This document shows, in pieces, positions 9,773 through 20,110 of a DNA stretch of 64,000 nt. The DNA lies in contig NC_081412.1 in NCBI RefSeq assembly GCF_030272615.1, positions 684,020,583-684,084,582 on the forward strand. Reading direction: 5' to 3'. A program made the translations under genes and the position numbers. The first letter of the stretch is position 1; each line of letters starts with the position of its first letter. The notes under the pieces were generated by a model, which was not told the origin of the DNA, did no database searches, and saw only the letters and a list, made by a program, of their open reading frames with translations. The DNA is from Cryptomeria japonica (taxonomy: Eukaryota; Streptophyta; Pinopsida; Cupressales; Cupressaceae).

Positions 9773-11287
9773 TCAATTTTGTGGATCATCAGATGGAAAT
9801 CCATCTCTGGAACCCATGAATTCAGCTATAGCCTTATCAATTTTAAAGAAATCTAACCATGGTAGATCCTCTTGCCCCCAATCTTTCAAGTGTGGGTATA
9901 TGAGGCAAATAGATTCTAGTTCTGAAGTTGTGACATGAGTGGGTGTTATGCTTGTTTCTATTGATGCATTTGAAGAGGATGAAAAAGTCAACCAAGTGTT
10001 GATATTATTAGCTAATATTATGCTTGTTTTTGTCACTACATTAGCATTTGAGTATGGCACACATACAATTGTTGACAAGTTTCTCTGTGTCGTATGATTT
10101 GGATTGTTGATTTCATTGATGAGGGGTTCATGCAAAACTTGTGTAGAGGGATTGGGATCATGAGGACGACTAGGAGAAATGGTAAGTTCATTTGAGAGGG
10201 AATATTGTGAAGAACATGGAGGATTATGACATGGAGATAAAGGGATGGAGGGATCTTGATCAAGATTTGGAGAAATAATGGGATCTTGCTTAGGACATGA
10301 AGGTAAAGGTATGCTTTGATCTTGTCTTGGAAAGGGATTATTATGAAGGATAGAAGGGATGTATCAATCTTGCTTAGGAGGTGGATGTTGGATGGGACTT
10401 GAAAGGACACTTTGTTCTTGAGATGGAAGGGTTTGATTATGAATGGAATAGAAAAGAGCGAGGGGATCATCATAAGATTCTTTGTTGGTGGGATCTTGAT
10501 TAAAAATTGGGTAGGATGGAAGTTGTTGTCCTTGATCTTTATTTGTTTCAGGACTCATTTCTTCAGATTTTGGATCATCCTCTTGACATGGGGAAGGAGT
10601 TTGGAAATGCATGGGAGATTGTTGGAATGTTTCAATATTTTGGACAGATGAAGAAGGATTTTGAATGAGATCCTCTCAATCATGACTTAAATTAGATTGG
10701 ATTCGTACGATGGATAGTGATTGGGAGGTTTTTTTATTAGATAGAGATGGCATGGATTGGTCTTGTGTGACTTTAGGGGATGATGAAATGGTGGATAGAT
10801 ATGGTTGATTTGGGATTTGGTTGAAAGGGATTTGATTTTTGTTGAAAGGAGTATGATTTTTGGGTTGATGTGAATTTTGATTTGGACTTTGGTTGAATGG
10901 GGTTTGATTTTGGTTGAAAGGGGTTTGATTGTTGGGTTGAAATGATTGGTATGATAGATATAGTGGGTTGAAAGAAAAAGAAGGTTTACATGACTCTAAT
11001 GTTGGTTGAATTGAAGTAGGAACGATTTTGTTGAAGAATGAAGGTTGGCATGTTTGAATGGTCTCACAAGAAGAAGAAGGTTGGCCTGATACTGATTCCC
11101 TCATGGTCATCACTTCTCTCATCATTTTTTCTAACTAGCCCCTATGGTTATTAGGACTATTCATGTCTATCACTTGTTGTTGCAAAGTATTGATTTCTTT
11201 AGCTAAGGTTTCTATGGATGGTGATGGAATAGGAATGGAAGGGATGAATCCTCCACCTTCTCTATGAAATGTATAATGCCAATCCAT
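9773..11287 (-). pseudogene. C: gag-like leader ORF joined to a pre-RT module
   Basis: One minus frame of 505 codons from ATG 11287 to the stop at 9773, interrupted by a TAG near 11140 and TGA codons at 10676 and 10364. The N-terminus carries a short coiled coil (ETLAKEINTLQQQVIDM) as in A's gag. A middle region is rich in Asn/Gln/Pro with repeated 'TPFNQNQ' units. The C-terminus (about 9780-9860) reads FFKIDKAIAEFMGSRDG, matching the segment DCFQNDEAIEKFLGLREG that lies just before the reverse transcriptase in D. The gag core, zinc motif and protease are absent between the two parts. I infer an internal deletion that kept the frame, later decayed. Confidence 0.6.
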
Positions 11288-11520
11288 GATGTTTTCTTGG
11301 TTGGTTTGGACCTAGGATCACAACATGTAAGATGTTTTCTCCATTTCTCTGAATGTGACAATGTTTAATTGAACTTGACCAACTTGTTTGAGTTGAGGTT
11401 GAGTTTGATCGATCCTCTAATTGTGTTTTCAACATTTGGTGTATGACTTTCTAGGATGATTATGCAATTGATGATGAACTAAGATAGACATATATGAGGT
11501 CTAGACAAGGACGTATATGA

Positions 11521-11740
11521 AGACGATAATGTGGACGTAAATAGAGATTATGCAACTTCTAAGGATGATAATAAAGACGTAAATGAAGACTATGCAAGGA
11601 CTATGGACGATAATAAGGATGTGAATGAGGACTATGCAAGGACTATGGACGATAATAAGGATGCAAATGAGAACTATGGAAGGACTATGGATGATAATAA
11701 GGATGTGAATGAGGACTATGTAAGGACTACCTATGGTCAC
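11521..11740 (+). repeat. 42-bp minisatellite
   Basis: About five units of 42 bp, each reading on the plus strand as a 14-residue unit close to DYARTMDDNKDVNE. It lies in the leader of C, upstream of its gag-like frame. As the element is transcribed from minus, translation of the plus strand is unlikely to matter. Confidence 0.85.
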
Positions 11741-11989
11741 AAGTGTGTAAAGTTTTGAGTTTTGATGTTTAAAAAATGGACTTTTTTTTCAGTAATTCCG
11801 TGTGTAGGACAAGTTTTTGTGGTTTTCCAAGTCAAAGAACAATTGTTTATAGGTAGATATAGTTGTCTGAACTGGTTTTCAAACAATCTCAAAAAATTCA
11901 GAGATACGTAGGATAGGGCTTGAAAGAGCCCAAATAAGTGACTCAATACTGGTCTGATACAAGGATACATAAAAAGACATAGAAGACAA

Positions 11990-12260
11990 TCTTAGGCTAG
12001 AAAGTGGACACCATTCAATGAGGCCCCCACAACAAAAAATCAAAACAAGATGGACAGATAGAGAGTCTAGCAGCACTGGCTCCACTCCACGACACACACT
12101 TCTTGGGCATGCCAGTCTCTCTTACCCTGAAGATCCAAAGACCTTATCACCGAGGGATTTCTAGCTCATAATGCAAGGTACATGACGGGTATCTATGGGG
12201 TACGATCCGCACTCCCAGAATCACTGAATGTAGGATTTTGGGCTACTAAGTTGGTTATTA
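11990..12260 (-). other. Leader block conserved between C and D
   Basis: Shares 'agcactggctcc' and 'cacttctcgggcatacca'-like words, in the same order, with D 62665-62830. No gene. It helps to place C and D in one family. Confidence 0.55.
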
Positions 12261-12685
12261 TTGTAAAATTTTGAGGGGTCTTGATCCAATGATAGATTAT
12301 TAGAGAAAGCCACTTAAAACTTTAGCTGAGCTTATCAGTGCAGGGAAGGTCCCCACATATGTCGAATTCACTCAACACTCTAGCCACCTGACCAGTATAT
12401 TTATATAATGGCTCAAAAAACCTGCTTGAGAATACACTAGGAGAGATGATATCCCCAACGCATCCCAATTCAAAGTACCTCTGTGGGATGATTAAATCCC
12501 CAGTCAAAGATACCCCTCTCTACATGAATAAAATGAAATTGAGTGTCATTGTCACCTCCTTCCTTTCTCCCAAGACCCCGAAGGCGGGTGGAAAGTTAGT
12601 TAATGCAATAGTAGGTCCACTCCAAACATGATAAAAGATTATTTTCTTTAACAAAATCAAATGTTATTTAATATATGTGTAGCCT

Positions 12686-13017
12686 GATTCACGTTCATTT
12701 TAAAGCCCAAATTGAGGTATTGAATACGCATGTGCATGTCAATTTTAAACACCAAACTGAAATGTGAAGGCATGCATGTCAATTTTAACCATTGTTAATT
12801 TTAAGCCCAAACCGAAGTTATACATGCATGTCAATTTTAACCAATGTTGATTTTAAGTCCAAACTGAAGTGTGATACATGCATGTCAATTTTAACCAATG
12901 TTGATTTTGAGCCCAAACTGAAGTGTTATACATGAATGTCAATTTTAACCAATGTTGATTTTAAGCCCAAACTGAAGTGTTATACATCAATTTTAACCAA
13001 TGTTGATTTTAAGCACC
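12686..13017. repeat. 54-bp tandem repeat in C leader
   Basis: About six imperfect copies of a 54-bp unit containing 'catgcatgtcaattttaacc' and 'ttgattttaagcccaaact'. The outer copies are the most diverged. No coding content. Confidence 0.85.
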
Positions 13018-13178
13018 AAAAAATGAAGTATGAGAGAATGAGTGCAATTAATCTAATACTAACCCGATCCTTTCTGTAAATTCATCACAGGCTACAAATA
13101 GATGATTAGTAGTAAAATTAAATCAACAAAAAACAAAGAACCCAAAATTGACAGAAACGAATCCGTAATGATACCTAC

Positions 13179-13279
13179 GTGATTGCATGATCCTGAATAG
13201 GCGATTGCGTAATTCTATCAGATCGATTGCGTGATCCTAATAGGTCAATTGCGTGATGATAACAAGGCGATTGTGTGAC
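13179..13279. repeat. 22-bp array, copy 1
   Basis: Four to five units of 22 bp of the type 'gtgatcctaataggtcaattgc'. The same unit recurs at 13701-13862, on the other side of a small intact ORF. Confidence 0.85.
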
Positions 13280-13316
13280 ACACAGGAAGATAACACAAAA
13301 AATTAAAAAAATGAAG

Positions 13317-13571
13317 CTAAATTTGATCAGAAACGTACAAAACAGATTGTGAGGCTCTAGCTAGATCTCTCATCATCCATTCAATGTTAACCAAATCATA
13401 TTTTACCTGATATGAGAGAGATAAGTTGTTGTATCTGTCGATGGCTAGTTGATCTTCCCAATCTTGTATTTTATTTTCTACTTTAAGAATTCTTTGATAG
13501 CTTCTGGCCTGTCTTCTTTGTTCCTTTGTCCTTCTGGCACCTGAAATCCTGAATTGTACCTTACGTGCCAT
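13317..13571 (-). CDS. Small intact ORF of unknown function in the C leader
   Basis: 84 codons with a true ATG at 13571 and no internal stop, in an element whose other frame is broken. The N-terminus is basic (RISGARRTKEQRRQAR), the rest mostly helical with charged residues (VENKIQDWEDQLAIDRY). There is no signal peptide or membrane segment. It lies between the two 22-bp arrays and about 400 bp from the primer site, so it would be the first ORF of the C transcript. I do not recognise a family. It could be a chance ORF; the even amino-acid composition argues mildly against that. Confidence 0.35.
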   Translation of the reverse strand: MARKVQFRISGARRTKEQRRQARSYQRILKVENKIQDWEDQLAIDRYNNLSLSYQVKYDLVNIEWMMRDLARASQSVLYVSDQI

Positions 13572-13700
13572 AAACTATTATAAAAAGGACATGGAATAAA
13601 AATAATCTATTTCTAGATTTACTTAATTTCATGCAGAATTACACAGATCATAGAACAGAAAGGAAATAAGAATAAAAATAACAGAACAACAATTTTCCTA

Positions 13701-13862
13701 ACGAATGCGTAATAATCTCAGAGCGAATGCGTGATCCTGAGAGGTTGATTGAGTGATTTTGAAATGTCAATTGCATGACCCTGAAAGGTGGATCACGTGA
13801 CCCCGAAAGGTCAATTGTGTAATTTTGTCTATGTGATTATGTAATGATGCAACCACGAATGC
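13701..13862. repeat. 22-bp array, copy 2
   Basis: About seven units of 22 bp (for example 'gtgaccccgaaaggtcaattgt'), the same family as 13179-13279, separated from it by about 420 bp. Confidence 0.85.
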
Positions 13863-13969
13863 TTGACAAAGAAATCTTTTTTTGAAATTCATGCAAACCT
13901 ACAAAAAAGGAAAAAGTCCGTACGATTTGCAAAAATAACACAGAAAACAAAGAAGGTTAATTAGTTGTT

Positions 13970-13988
13970 GTTCACGTCGGGTTCACCA
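13970..13988 (-). other. Primer-binding site of C
   Basis: Minus-strand TGGTGAACCCGACGTGAAC, three bases from the LTR. A and D each differ from it by a single C-to-T change, so this may be the form closest to the primer tRNA. Confidence 0.8.
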
Positions 13989-13991
13989 AAA

Positions 13992-15262
13992 TGTATGCAT
14001 ATAAAATTCATCTTGAAAATATCCATTAGAAGTAAAGGAAAATCACGAATCCCTATCTAATCAATGAATTCCAATAAATAGACAATGAAATAACACAATC
14101 AAACCAAAATAGGAATTATAAAGTAATTAAATCAAAAACCCCTATTCTGTGACCACGTACATAACTTTCATTGTTATTCTCTTCTCTATGGTATGGCGGC
14201 TCTTAGATATTGTGCTGGCAACCTGCAAATGACACAAAGATTCAAAGTTCATGATTAGAGTAATTGTCCAAGATTGAGGAGGAGAGGATTGAAAATGGAG
14301 ATTGAATGCTCAATTTATAGATTTTTGGAAAGGATTGTTTGAAAGGTAAAACATAATGGTCAAGAGGTGGAACTCAGGTGAGCTCTCATGAGGATTAATA
14401 GTTGAACTGCTGATTTGGGAGTGAATCTCAATAGATTGAATAGATTAATTGAGTCAACTGATTGAAAAAAAGGTGACTAAAGGATGAAAAAGAATGATTG
14501 TAGGAAATAAAGAAGATGAAATAGTTAAATAGAGGATGGAAATAGAGATTGGAGAGATAAATGATTTAATTAATTAATTGATTGAATTAATTAATTTAGC
14601 ATGTGCTTGCTCTTTGACTTAGATTTTCAATTTAATCTTTGCATGAAATTTATTCAAATAATTGAATTTATTTTAAATTCAATTTAGTATTTGAATATAT
14701 TTAGAACTTGACTTTGATTTTCAATTTGATTTTTAAAATCATGCACATGTGTTTGAATTTAGAAGAAATTAGAAGATTTTGAAATTAAATGAAATTAGAA
14801 TTTGGGGATTTGGAAATGGAATTAGCTAATTAAATAATTGAAAGAAACTATTTAACTATTTAGAAATGGACTTTAATTAAATAATAAAGATCATTTAAAT
14901 TAAAGGATTAAATCATAATTAATTAAATAATAAATATTTAGGTAACATTAGAAAAGGTTTGAATAAGTAATTGATTAGAGATAGAGATTGAAAATAGAAG
15001 TAATTTATTTAAATAATAAAGATTATTTAAATTGGGGAATTAATCAGAATTAATTAAATAATAAATATTTAATTAACATTAGAAAATAGTTAAAAATGAT
15101 TAGATGATAAAAGAATAGGGAATAGAATAATTAGTAAGGTTATGAGGAAATATGAAATTAGAAGAATAAGATTAATTAACTTAATTAAATAATTAAAGAA
15201 TTATTTAATCAATTAGAGGAATAATTAGCACATAATCAATAAGACATTTTTGGGTGTCTACA
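13992..15262 (-). repeat. 5' LTR of element C
   Basis: 1271 bp, starting TGTATGCAT and ending GTGTCTACA. Identified by its TG/CA ends, the adjacent primer site and the same internal layout as the D LTR, with the box 'caatttatag' at a similar distance from the left end (about 320 bp). AT-rich, with many 'ttaattaa' words. The partner LTR is outside the window, so the target duplication cannot be checked. Confidence 0.8.
14314..14320 (-). promoter_or_regulatory. TATA-like box in C LTR
   Basis: CTATAAA on minus, within a 10-bp string also present in both D LTRs (50341-50350, 63961-63970). Conservation in place and sequence supports a promoter role. Confidence 0.55.
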
Positions 15263-15860
15263 ATAACCTTACAAGAGAAACATCTAGATTAAAGATAAGG
15301 CTCAACATTGATTATACATGAACCATCAACATGACATAAAGGTAGAAGATTTGAGTCCAACAAGGGAAACAAAGTGGAATGTAAATACTTTTTAACACAT
15401 TTCTCTTACTATGTATATTGAAATATTTTTTCATTACAACAAGGAGATCCATGTAGTTTTGCAATTTTGTGATATTGTTTTTAACAATGTTTCTTATATG
15501 TCTTAGTGCATTGAATATAAATGATTACTTTTAATTATAAATTTGCATTCATTCTAAGATTAAAATTATATATAATATATAAAAAATTTCATACATATTA
15601 TAATTTTTATATAAGATTAAGAGTCAAGACAAATCTCATCATATGATGTTGTCTTAAGGTTCATCTTGGCCTATAACCAATGGATTCTTATTGTAATCTT
15701 AATTAATGATAATTGTGTCCTCATATTGAGTATTTACATCCTTTGATATATGATAGAATTATTTTCTATTTTTTCTCTATTCTACTTTAATTGAAGATCC
15801 TAGATCTTTAGTGACTACCTCCATAGCCAAATCTTACATGGTATTGAGCATTCTATACTA
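15263..15860. other. Flank of element C, nothing recognised
   Basis: AT-rich, no credible frame, no repeat shared with other parts of the window. Confidence 0.5.
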
Positions 15861-15863
15861 ACT

Positions 15864-16440
15864 CTTAAAATAAAGAAAAAATGAGTCTACTTTTAACCAG
15901 ATAAAAGTTGAGTATAAATGCTTGTAATGATACAATGGATTCAATTAGCTACAACTATAATTTGAAATCTCCAACAAGAGGTGTAACTATACCCTCAATA
16001 TTAATAAATTCACTACAACACTTGCAACACTCTTAATATGGATTAAAACCAACCTACCAATGATATCCAACCCCACTAAAGTCATAGAAAAGCACTAAAT
16101 GACATTCTACTATTCTTCCATGTACAAAAAAAAAAAATGATAAAATGACAAAAAAAATCATTTGTATTCCATATTTTATTTAAGATTTTGTGAAAGCACG
16201 GATTGTGCTAGAGTGAACACACAATCACCATGGTATTCTTCCTTTTCATATGGTATTCAACAACTCTACTATGATATTTGTCATGATCATCATGGTAGAA
16301 GGGAGTTCACTACTATAGATGGTAAATTCACTACATATATCAAACAACAAACTTGCAAACAAATTCTAAGGTCAAAATAACATTCTTTTAAAGACTCTCA
16401 TAGATGTCGCATGCCATTTCTATTCATCTCAAACTATCAT
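15864..16440. repeat. Unclassified interspersed repeat R1, copy 1
   Basis: Aligns over its whole length with 49397-49990 in the same orientation. Shared strings include 'cttgcaacactctt'-like and 'ggtagaagggagttcac' words. No terminal repeats or coding frame are seen, so the class of element is unknown. Confidence 0.7.
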
Positions 16441-16611
16441 AATAACCAAGAACATACCCAACCAAGAAGTGAATAACTCCGTCTTCGAGCCCCTTGTCAA
16501 TTGTCTAATAAACATCAAGTACCATTATTCAAATGGTTCAAAAGATCTTGAAAAGATTTTTTGGATCATAAGAAATCTCTATTTTGAACTATGCATTGTT
16601 TCAATAATAAA

Positions 16612-17095
16612 AATTTGATATTAACGTGAGTCTTTTGGATTCAACATTTTGTATTTTCATACTAAATTGTTTATAATTAAAAATATATATATGATCCTAA
16701 ACATTGATTGAAAAAATATACAATTAAATTTAGAAACGTAGAAATATTGAGAAGATAATTGAAAGTGTTGGGAAAGAGGCTGTCGGCCATACATTTAAAA
16801 CCGTCGTAAGCCATGCGTTTCGAAAAGCCGTGAGACATACGTTTAAAACAGGCGTGATACAAATTATCTCACCGAATTATTTCATTGCGATTATGACAAA
16901 TTTATGTAGAAGATGAGTGATGGAAGTTGGCAGACTTGCCGTAGTCCTGCGTTATAATAAAGTAGAAAAAAACAGAAGGTAGTCATGCGTTTCAAACAGG
17001 CGTGAATGAAGCGTTATACTGATACCTACTTTCTCATCGCTTTCTACAAAACTTGGACCTATTATCGTCACACTTGCACCCTTACAATTAATTTG
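16612..17095. repeat. Unclassified interspersed repeat R2, copy 1
   Basis: Matches about 36521-36925 in the same orientation. The best-kept part contains several 'aagccatgcgtttcgaa / ggcgtga' motifs. It lies just upstream of the receptor-like-protein remnant, so it could be an old gene flank rather than a transposon. Confidence 0.65.
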
Positions 17096-17399
17096 GAGAT
17101 TTTGGAGATTTTTCTCTCACACTTCTTGCAAGGTTAATCTTGTGACTAAAAAAAGTAATCTTCATGTGAAAACAATCATATTCAATCATATAATGAATAA
17201 TTTTGGTTGTATAAGCTATAATCTTCACTTATAGTCAAATGAAGTAGAGCTACAAATTTTAACCCATCTTAATCTTATTTCTTTAGTAACATGGATTCTT
17301 AATGTGAATCACATGTTGACAACTATTCCCCTCCAATTTTCTTATGTACCACACAACGTTTTCAGTTTACAAGCAATGTTGGTATAAACCAATCAAGAA

Positions 17400-18035
17400 T
17401 TTTCTACGAATTCCAAAGGCAGAGATGCGTTATCCTACATGAGATACTACAAATACAAGAGTGGATTGGCTATGGATTTTAAAGGTAAAGATGAGCTCTA
17501 CACATTTATTTTACCCCACTATGGTGGCCATAGACCATTCAAATAATCAATTGAACAGGGATTTTCCATTGATTTAGGAAAATGGAACAAATCGAAGCCA
17601 TTGAACCTTAATATAAACAATTTAAATGATACTATTCCAAATAAGATTATACAATTGATTTGGTTGGAATCACTAGATCTTTCTACAAATCATTTATCTA
17701 GAGAGTGTCCCCCAGATCTTTGGTCTTTGAGTTATTTGGAGCCTCAACTTTTCCAACAACAAGCTTTCAAGGAGTATACCTCAAAGAGGGCAAATACCAA
17801 CATTTAATCAATTACCAATTTTAAGGAATTCAAATTTATCAGGTTGTCCACTTCGAAAGAAATGTACCTAGCCAAAAATTTCTCCTAGTCCTACTCACAT
17901 CTCTACATCTATTAATGAGGAAGTGGAGAGAGAGGAAAGTGTGGGGCATGGCATTGGAGTGGAGCTATTATATGTATCAGGTTTTGCAATAATGTTGGTA
18001 TTTATTGTGTTGAAAAAAGAAATGCTTTGAAGGAA
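17400..18035 (+). pseudogene. LRR receptor-like protein pseudogene (C-terminal part)
   Basis: The plus strand encodes the end of a plant receptor-like protein in pieces. A 'FKGKDELYT' segment (about 17480) is followed by MVAIDHSNNQLN (about 17520), the usual last LRR cap before NLNINNLNDTIP, LIWLESLDLSTNHLS and PPDLWSLSYLE (17600-17745). Then comes a cap region NLSGCPLRKKC, a stop TAG, an acidic stretch EEVEREE, and a membrane segment LLYVSGFAIMLVFIVL with short KKEML tail ending at TGA near 18027. These proteins sit in the plasma membrane and sense ligands without a kinase domain. At least two frameshifts and several stops break it, and the N-terminal LRRs are missing. Confidence 0.8.
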
Positions 18036-18199
18036 TTGATATGGCTTTCAAAAGTTCATTTCATTTGTTAAGGTGATTCAATATAAATATATTCTATTTT
18101 TTTTCAAGTCATTTAATTCATCATTTATTTTAAAAAAATATCTTGTTTATGTTTGTGTCTTATGAATCCTAAAAAATCCTGTAAAAATTTCCCTAAATA

Positions 18200-18444
18200 T
18201 TATTAATTGTTTGAAGGGTGTTCAAACCCCTAGCTACACAATTAAATGCTTGATCCTAGATTGCATTGACATTCTCAATTTGTTGGAAGAGTACAAAATC
18301 TCCCATGTCTATCATGAGGCCAATGCGATGGCTAATGGCTTTCCAAATTTTGGTGTTAGGCAACATCATATTGTTTGGTGGGGGTCCTTTGATCACATCC
18401 CCGTGGACATTAAATATCTCATTACCGATAACATTAGATTATGA
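18200..18444 (+). pseudogene. LINE-type RNase H fragment
   Basis: About 78 codons resembling the C-terminal half of the RNase H found at the end of plant L1 ORF2: a run 'CLILDCIDILNLLEEYKISHV' followed by YHEANAMANG, the counterpart of the HCYREINVIVDFLANR segment in the LINE at 43176-43448. It has a readable frame but no upstream polymerase. A decayed remnant, orientation plus. Confidence 0.55.
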
Positions 18445-18652
18445 TAAGAAGATGGTGTTCTTGGTAATTATCATTCATTACTCTTGGCTTGGATGAGATG
18501 GTTGAGGTGTTCATCTCCCATTATGGAAGGTAAAGGTAGATTTTTTAACTTCAATCTCTTTTGGCCCAGAGGTGTTTGTTTGCCTAGTTTTTACTTGCTT
18601 TCTTAGGTCCTACTTCTTGTTTTTAGGTTGTGGTCTTCCTCTTATCTTAGCC

Positions 18653-20110
18653 ATGGGTGGAGATATAAATAGACTTGATCCTGCCTCTTATAAAAATGGT
18701 AGAATAAACAATCTATTTGGGATAAATTGTCGGCAGGTGGTATAAGGTATTGCCTCCTACCTAGAAAAGCTTCATAGCCATGATCATCTAGTTTCTAAGG
18801 CCTTTTTGGATGGCTAGAAGAAAGGTATTCTTCGAGCATATAAGGTGGAAATCTCTATAACGAAAGAGCTTGTTTCTGAAGTTACTAGAATGTTGGTGCA
18901 AGGTAGACAATTCTATAGAGAGCACAAGATTTCAAATGAGGTAGTTAATGTCTTCTTCAAAGGCATTGAATGGAATTTGGTTAAGAGAACAACTGATGTC
19001 AGTTATGATCATGGGACCATCAAACCTCTTTGGGTCAATGTCACAGAGGTGATTATGAGGTATCTAACCCTTGATGATCATTTCTCTAGCTTGTTTAGCT
19101 ATCATTTTATGATTTTGAACCATTTTAGGCATGATAGATTGATTTATTTGCCTTGTTACCTTTTGTTTTCACTTAGTCATGAGATTTTGGCCCATAGGAA
19201 AAACCCTGATTCCCTTCTCCTTCATGAAGGCCTCATCCTACTTCTTATGGAACATGCTAAAGCCTTGGCCATTTAGTTTAATCCCTCAAGCCAAAAAATT
19301 GAAATTGCCTAGCACGTTTGTTGAAACTTTTTTTATTTCTCTGTCGATTTTGAGGATGCCCCTTCTGATGAGGATGTGTGCTTCCATATTGAAAGTTGTA
19401 AGCACCCTAGGAAGGATAAATTTTCTCCCACCTAGCCCCATGGGTATAAAAGTGATAAAGATGATTTTGAGTAATTGCCTTTAGATGAAATTGTTCTGAA
19501 CTCTCTGTCCCTTAGCTCTGCTAGGAAGGGTAAAACCCTAGCAAGGGAAGTGTCCAAATCTTCTAAAAAAGGGAAAGAAAAGAAAAAAGGTCACAATATA
19601 TCTTTTTCATCCTTTGAGACAAAAAAGTGTCCAAATTTGTCAATGACAAAAATCCTATGGAGAATTCAAATGATAAAAAGAAATGTGGTGATATGGTTGA
19701 GGACAAGGTTGATACCCTTGATTCTAAGGGGGACCCACAAGAGATGGATTTCCATATCAAAATCCTCATTAATAATGTGAAAGATATTGTTGTGGGTATG
19801 AGTAAAGCGCCCTCCGCCACAAGGTCAGTAAACATGCTGATGATAGTCAAGGATGACAGAAGGGCAAGGTAATTTCTTCAAATAGATGTTGTTAGAAATC
19901 AATGTGCTCAAAGAAAGGGTTAACTCCCTTTATGATAAACTAGTATAGGGATAGTTGAGTGTGAACAAACATATGCCTATAGAGAATGTGGATAAAATTC
20001 TTGCCCGCATTTAAAATGTTGCCAAGCATGTTAACACAATGAATCTTGATCTTGAGGAGAAGATAAAAGCCCTTGAAGCCTTTATTGATTAAGTCCATGA
20101 GAAAGTTAGG
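18653..20110 (+). pseudogene. Long decayed ORF of unknown function with coiled-coil end
   Basis: Frame from ATG 18653 runs to 19276 with a TAA near 18743 and a TAG near 18821; the longest piece is 143 codons (18845-19276). A Lys/Ser-rich section follows (19475-19600 in another frame), then an end predicted by eye to be helical (about 19890-20100). The best part reads VFFKGIEWNLVKR and LTLDDHFSSLFSYHFMILNHF. I do not recognise a family. Its plan (globular half, basic linker, coiled coil) is like that of the two unknown ORFs in element E, but clear similarity is not seen. It may be the remnant of a retroelement-borne gene or of a lineage-specific gene family. Confidence 0.45.

Larger units (their letters stand above)
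1..15262 (-). mobile_element. Element C: non-autonomous Tat-like LTR retrotransposon, interrupted by element A
   Basis: The right end is an LTR (13992-15262) with an adjacent primer-binding site; the left LTR lies outside the window. Element A (497-8244) sits inside it, so C itself consists of 1-496 and 8245-15262. Positions 1-496 resemble about 52050-52440 of element D, and 11990-12260 resemble 62640-62830 of D, which places C in the same family. Internally it holds only one gag-like reading frame (9773-11287) plus several minisatellites. No reverse transcriptase, RNase H or integrase motif can be found in the 7.5 kb visible. The pol genes present in D between the T-rich tract and the gag leader are missing here. 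I infer a deletion derivative that depends on enzymes from relatives. Confidence 0.7.

Noticed and set aside
13179-13862. CRISPR-like look of spaced 22-bp repeats
   Set aside because: Units are contiguous without unique spacers, and the context is a eukaryotic retrotransposon.
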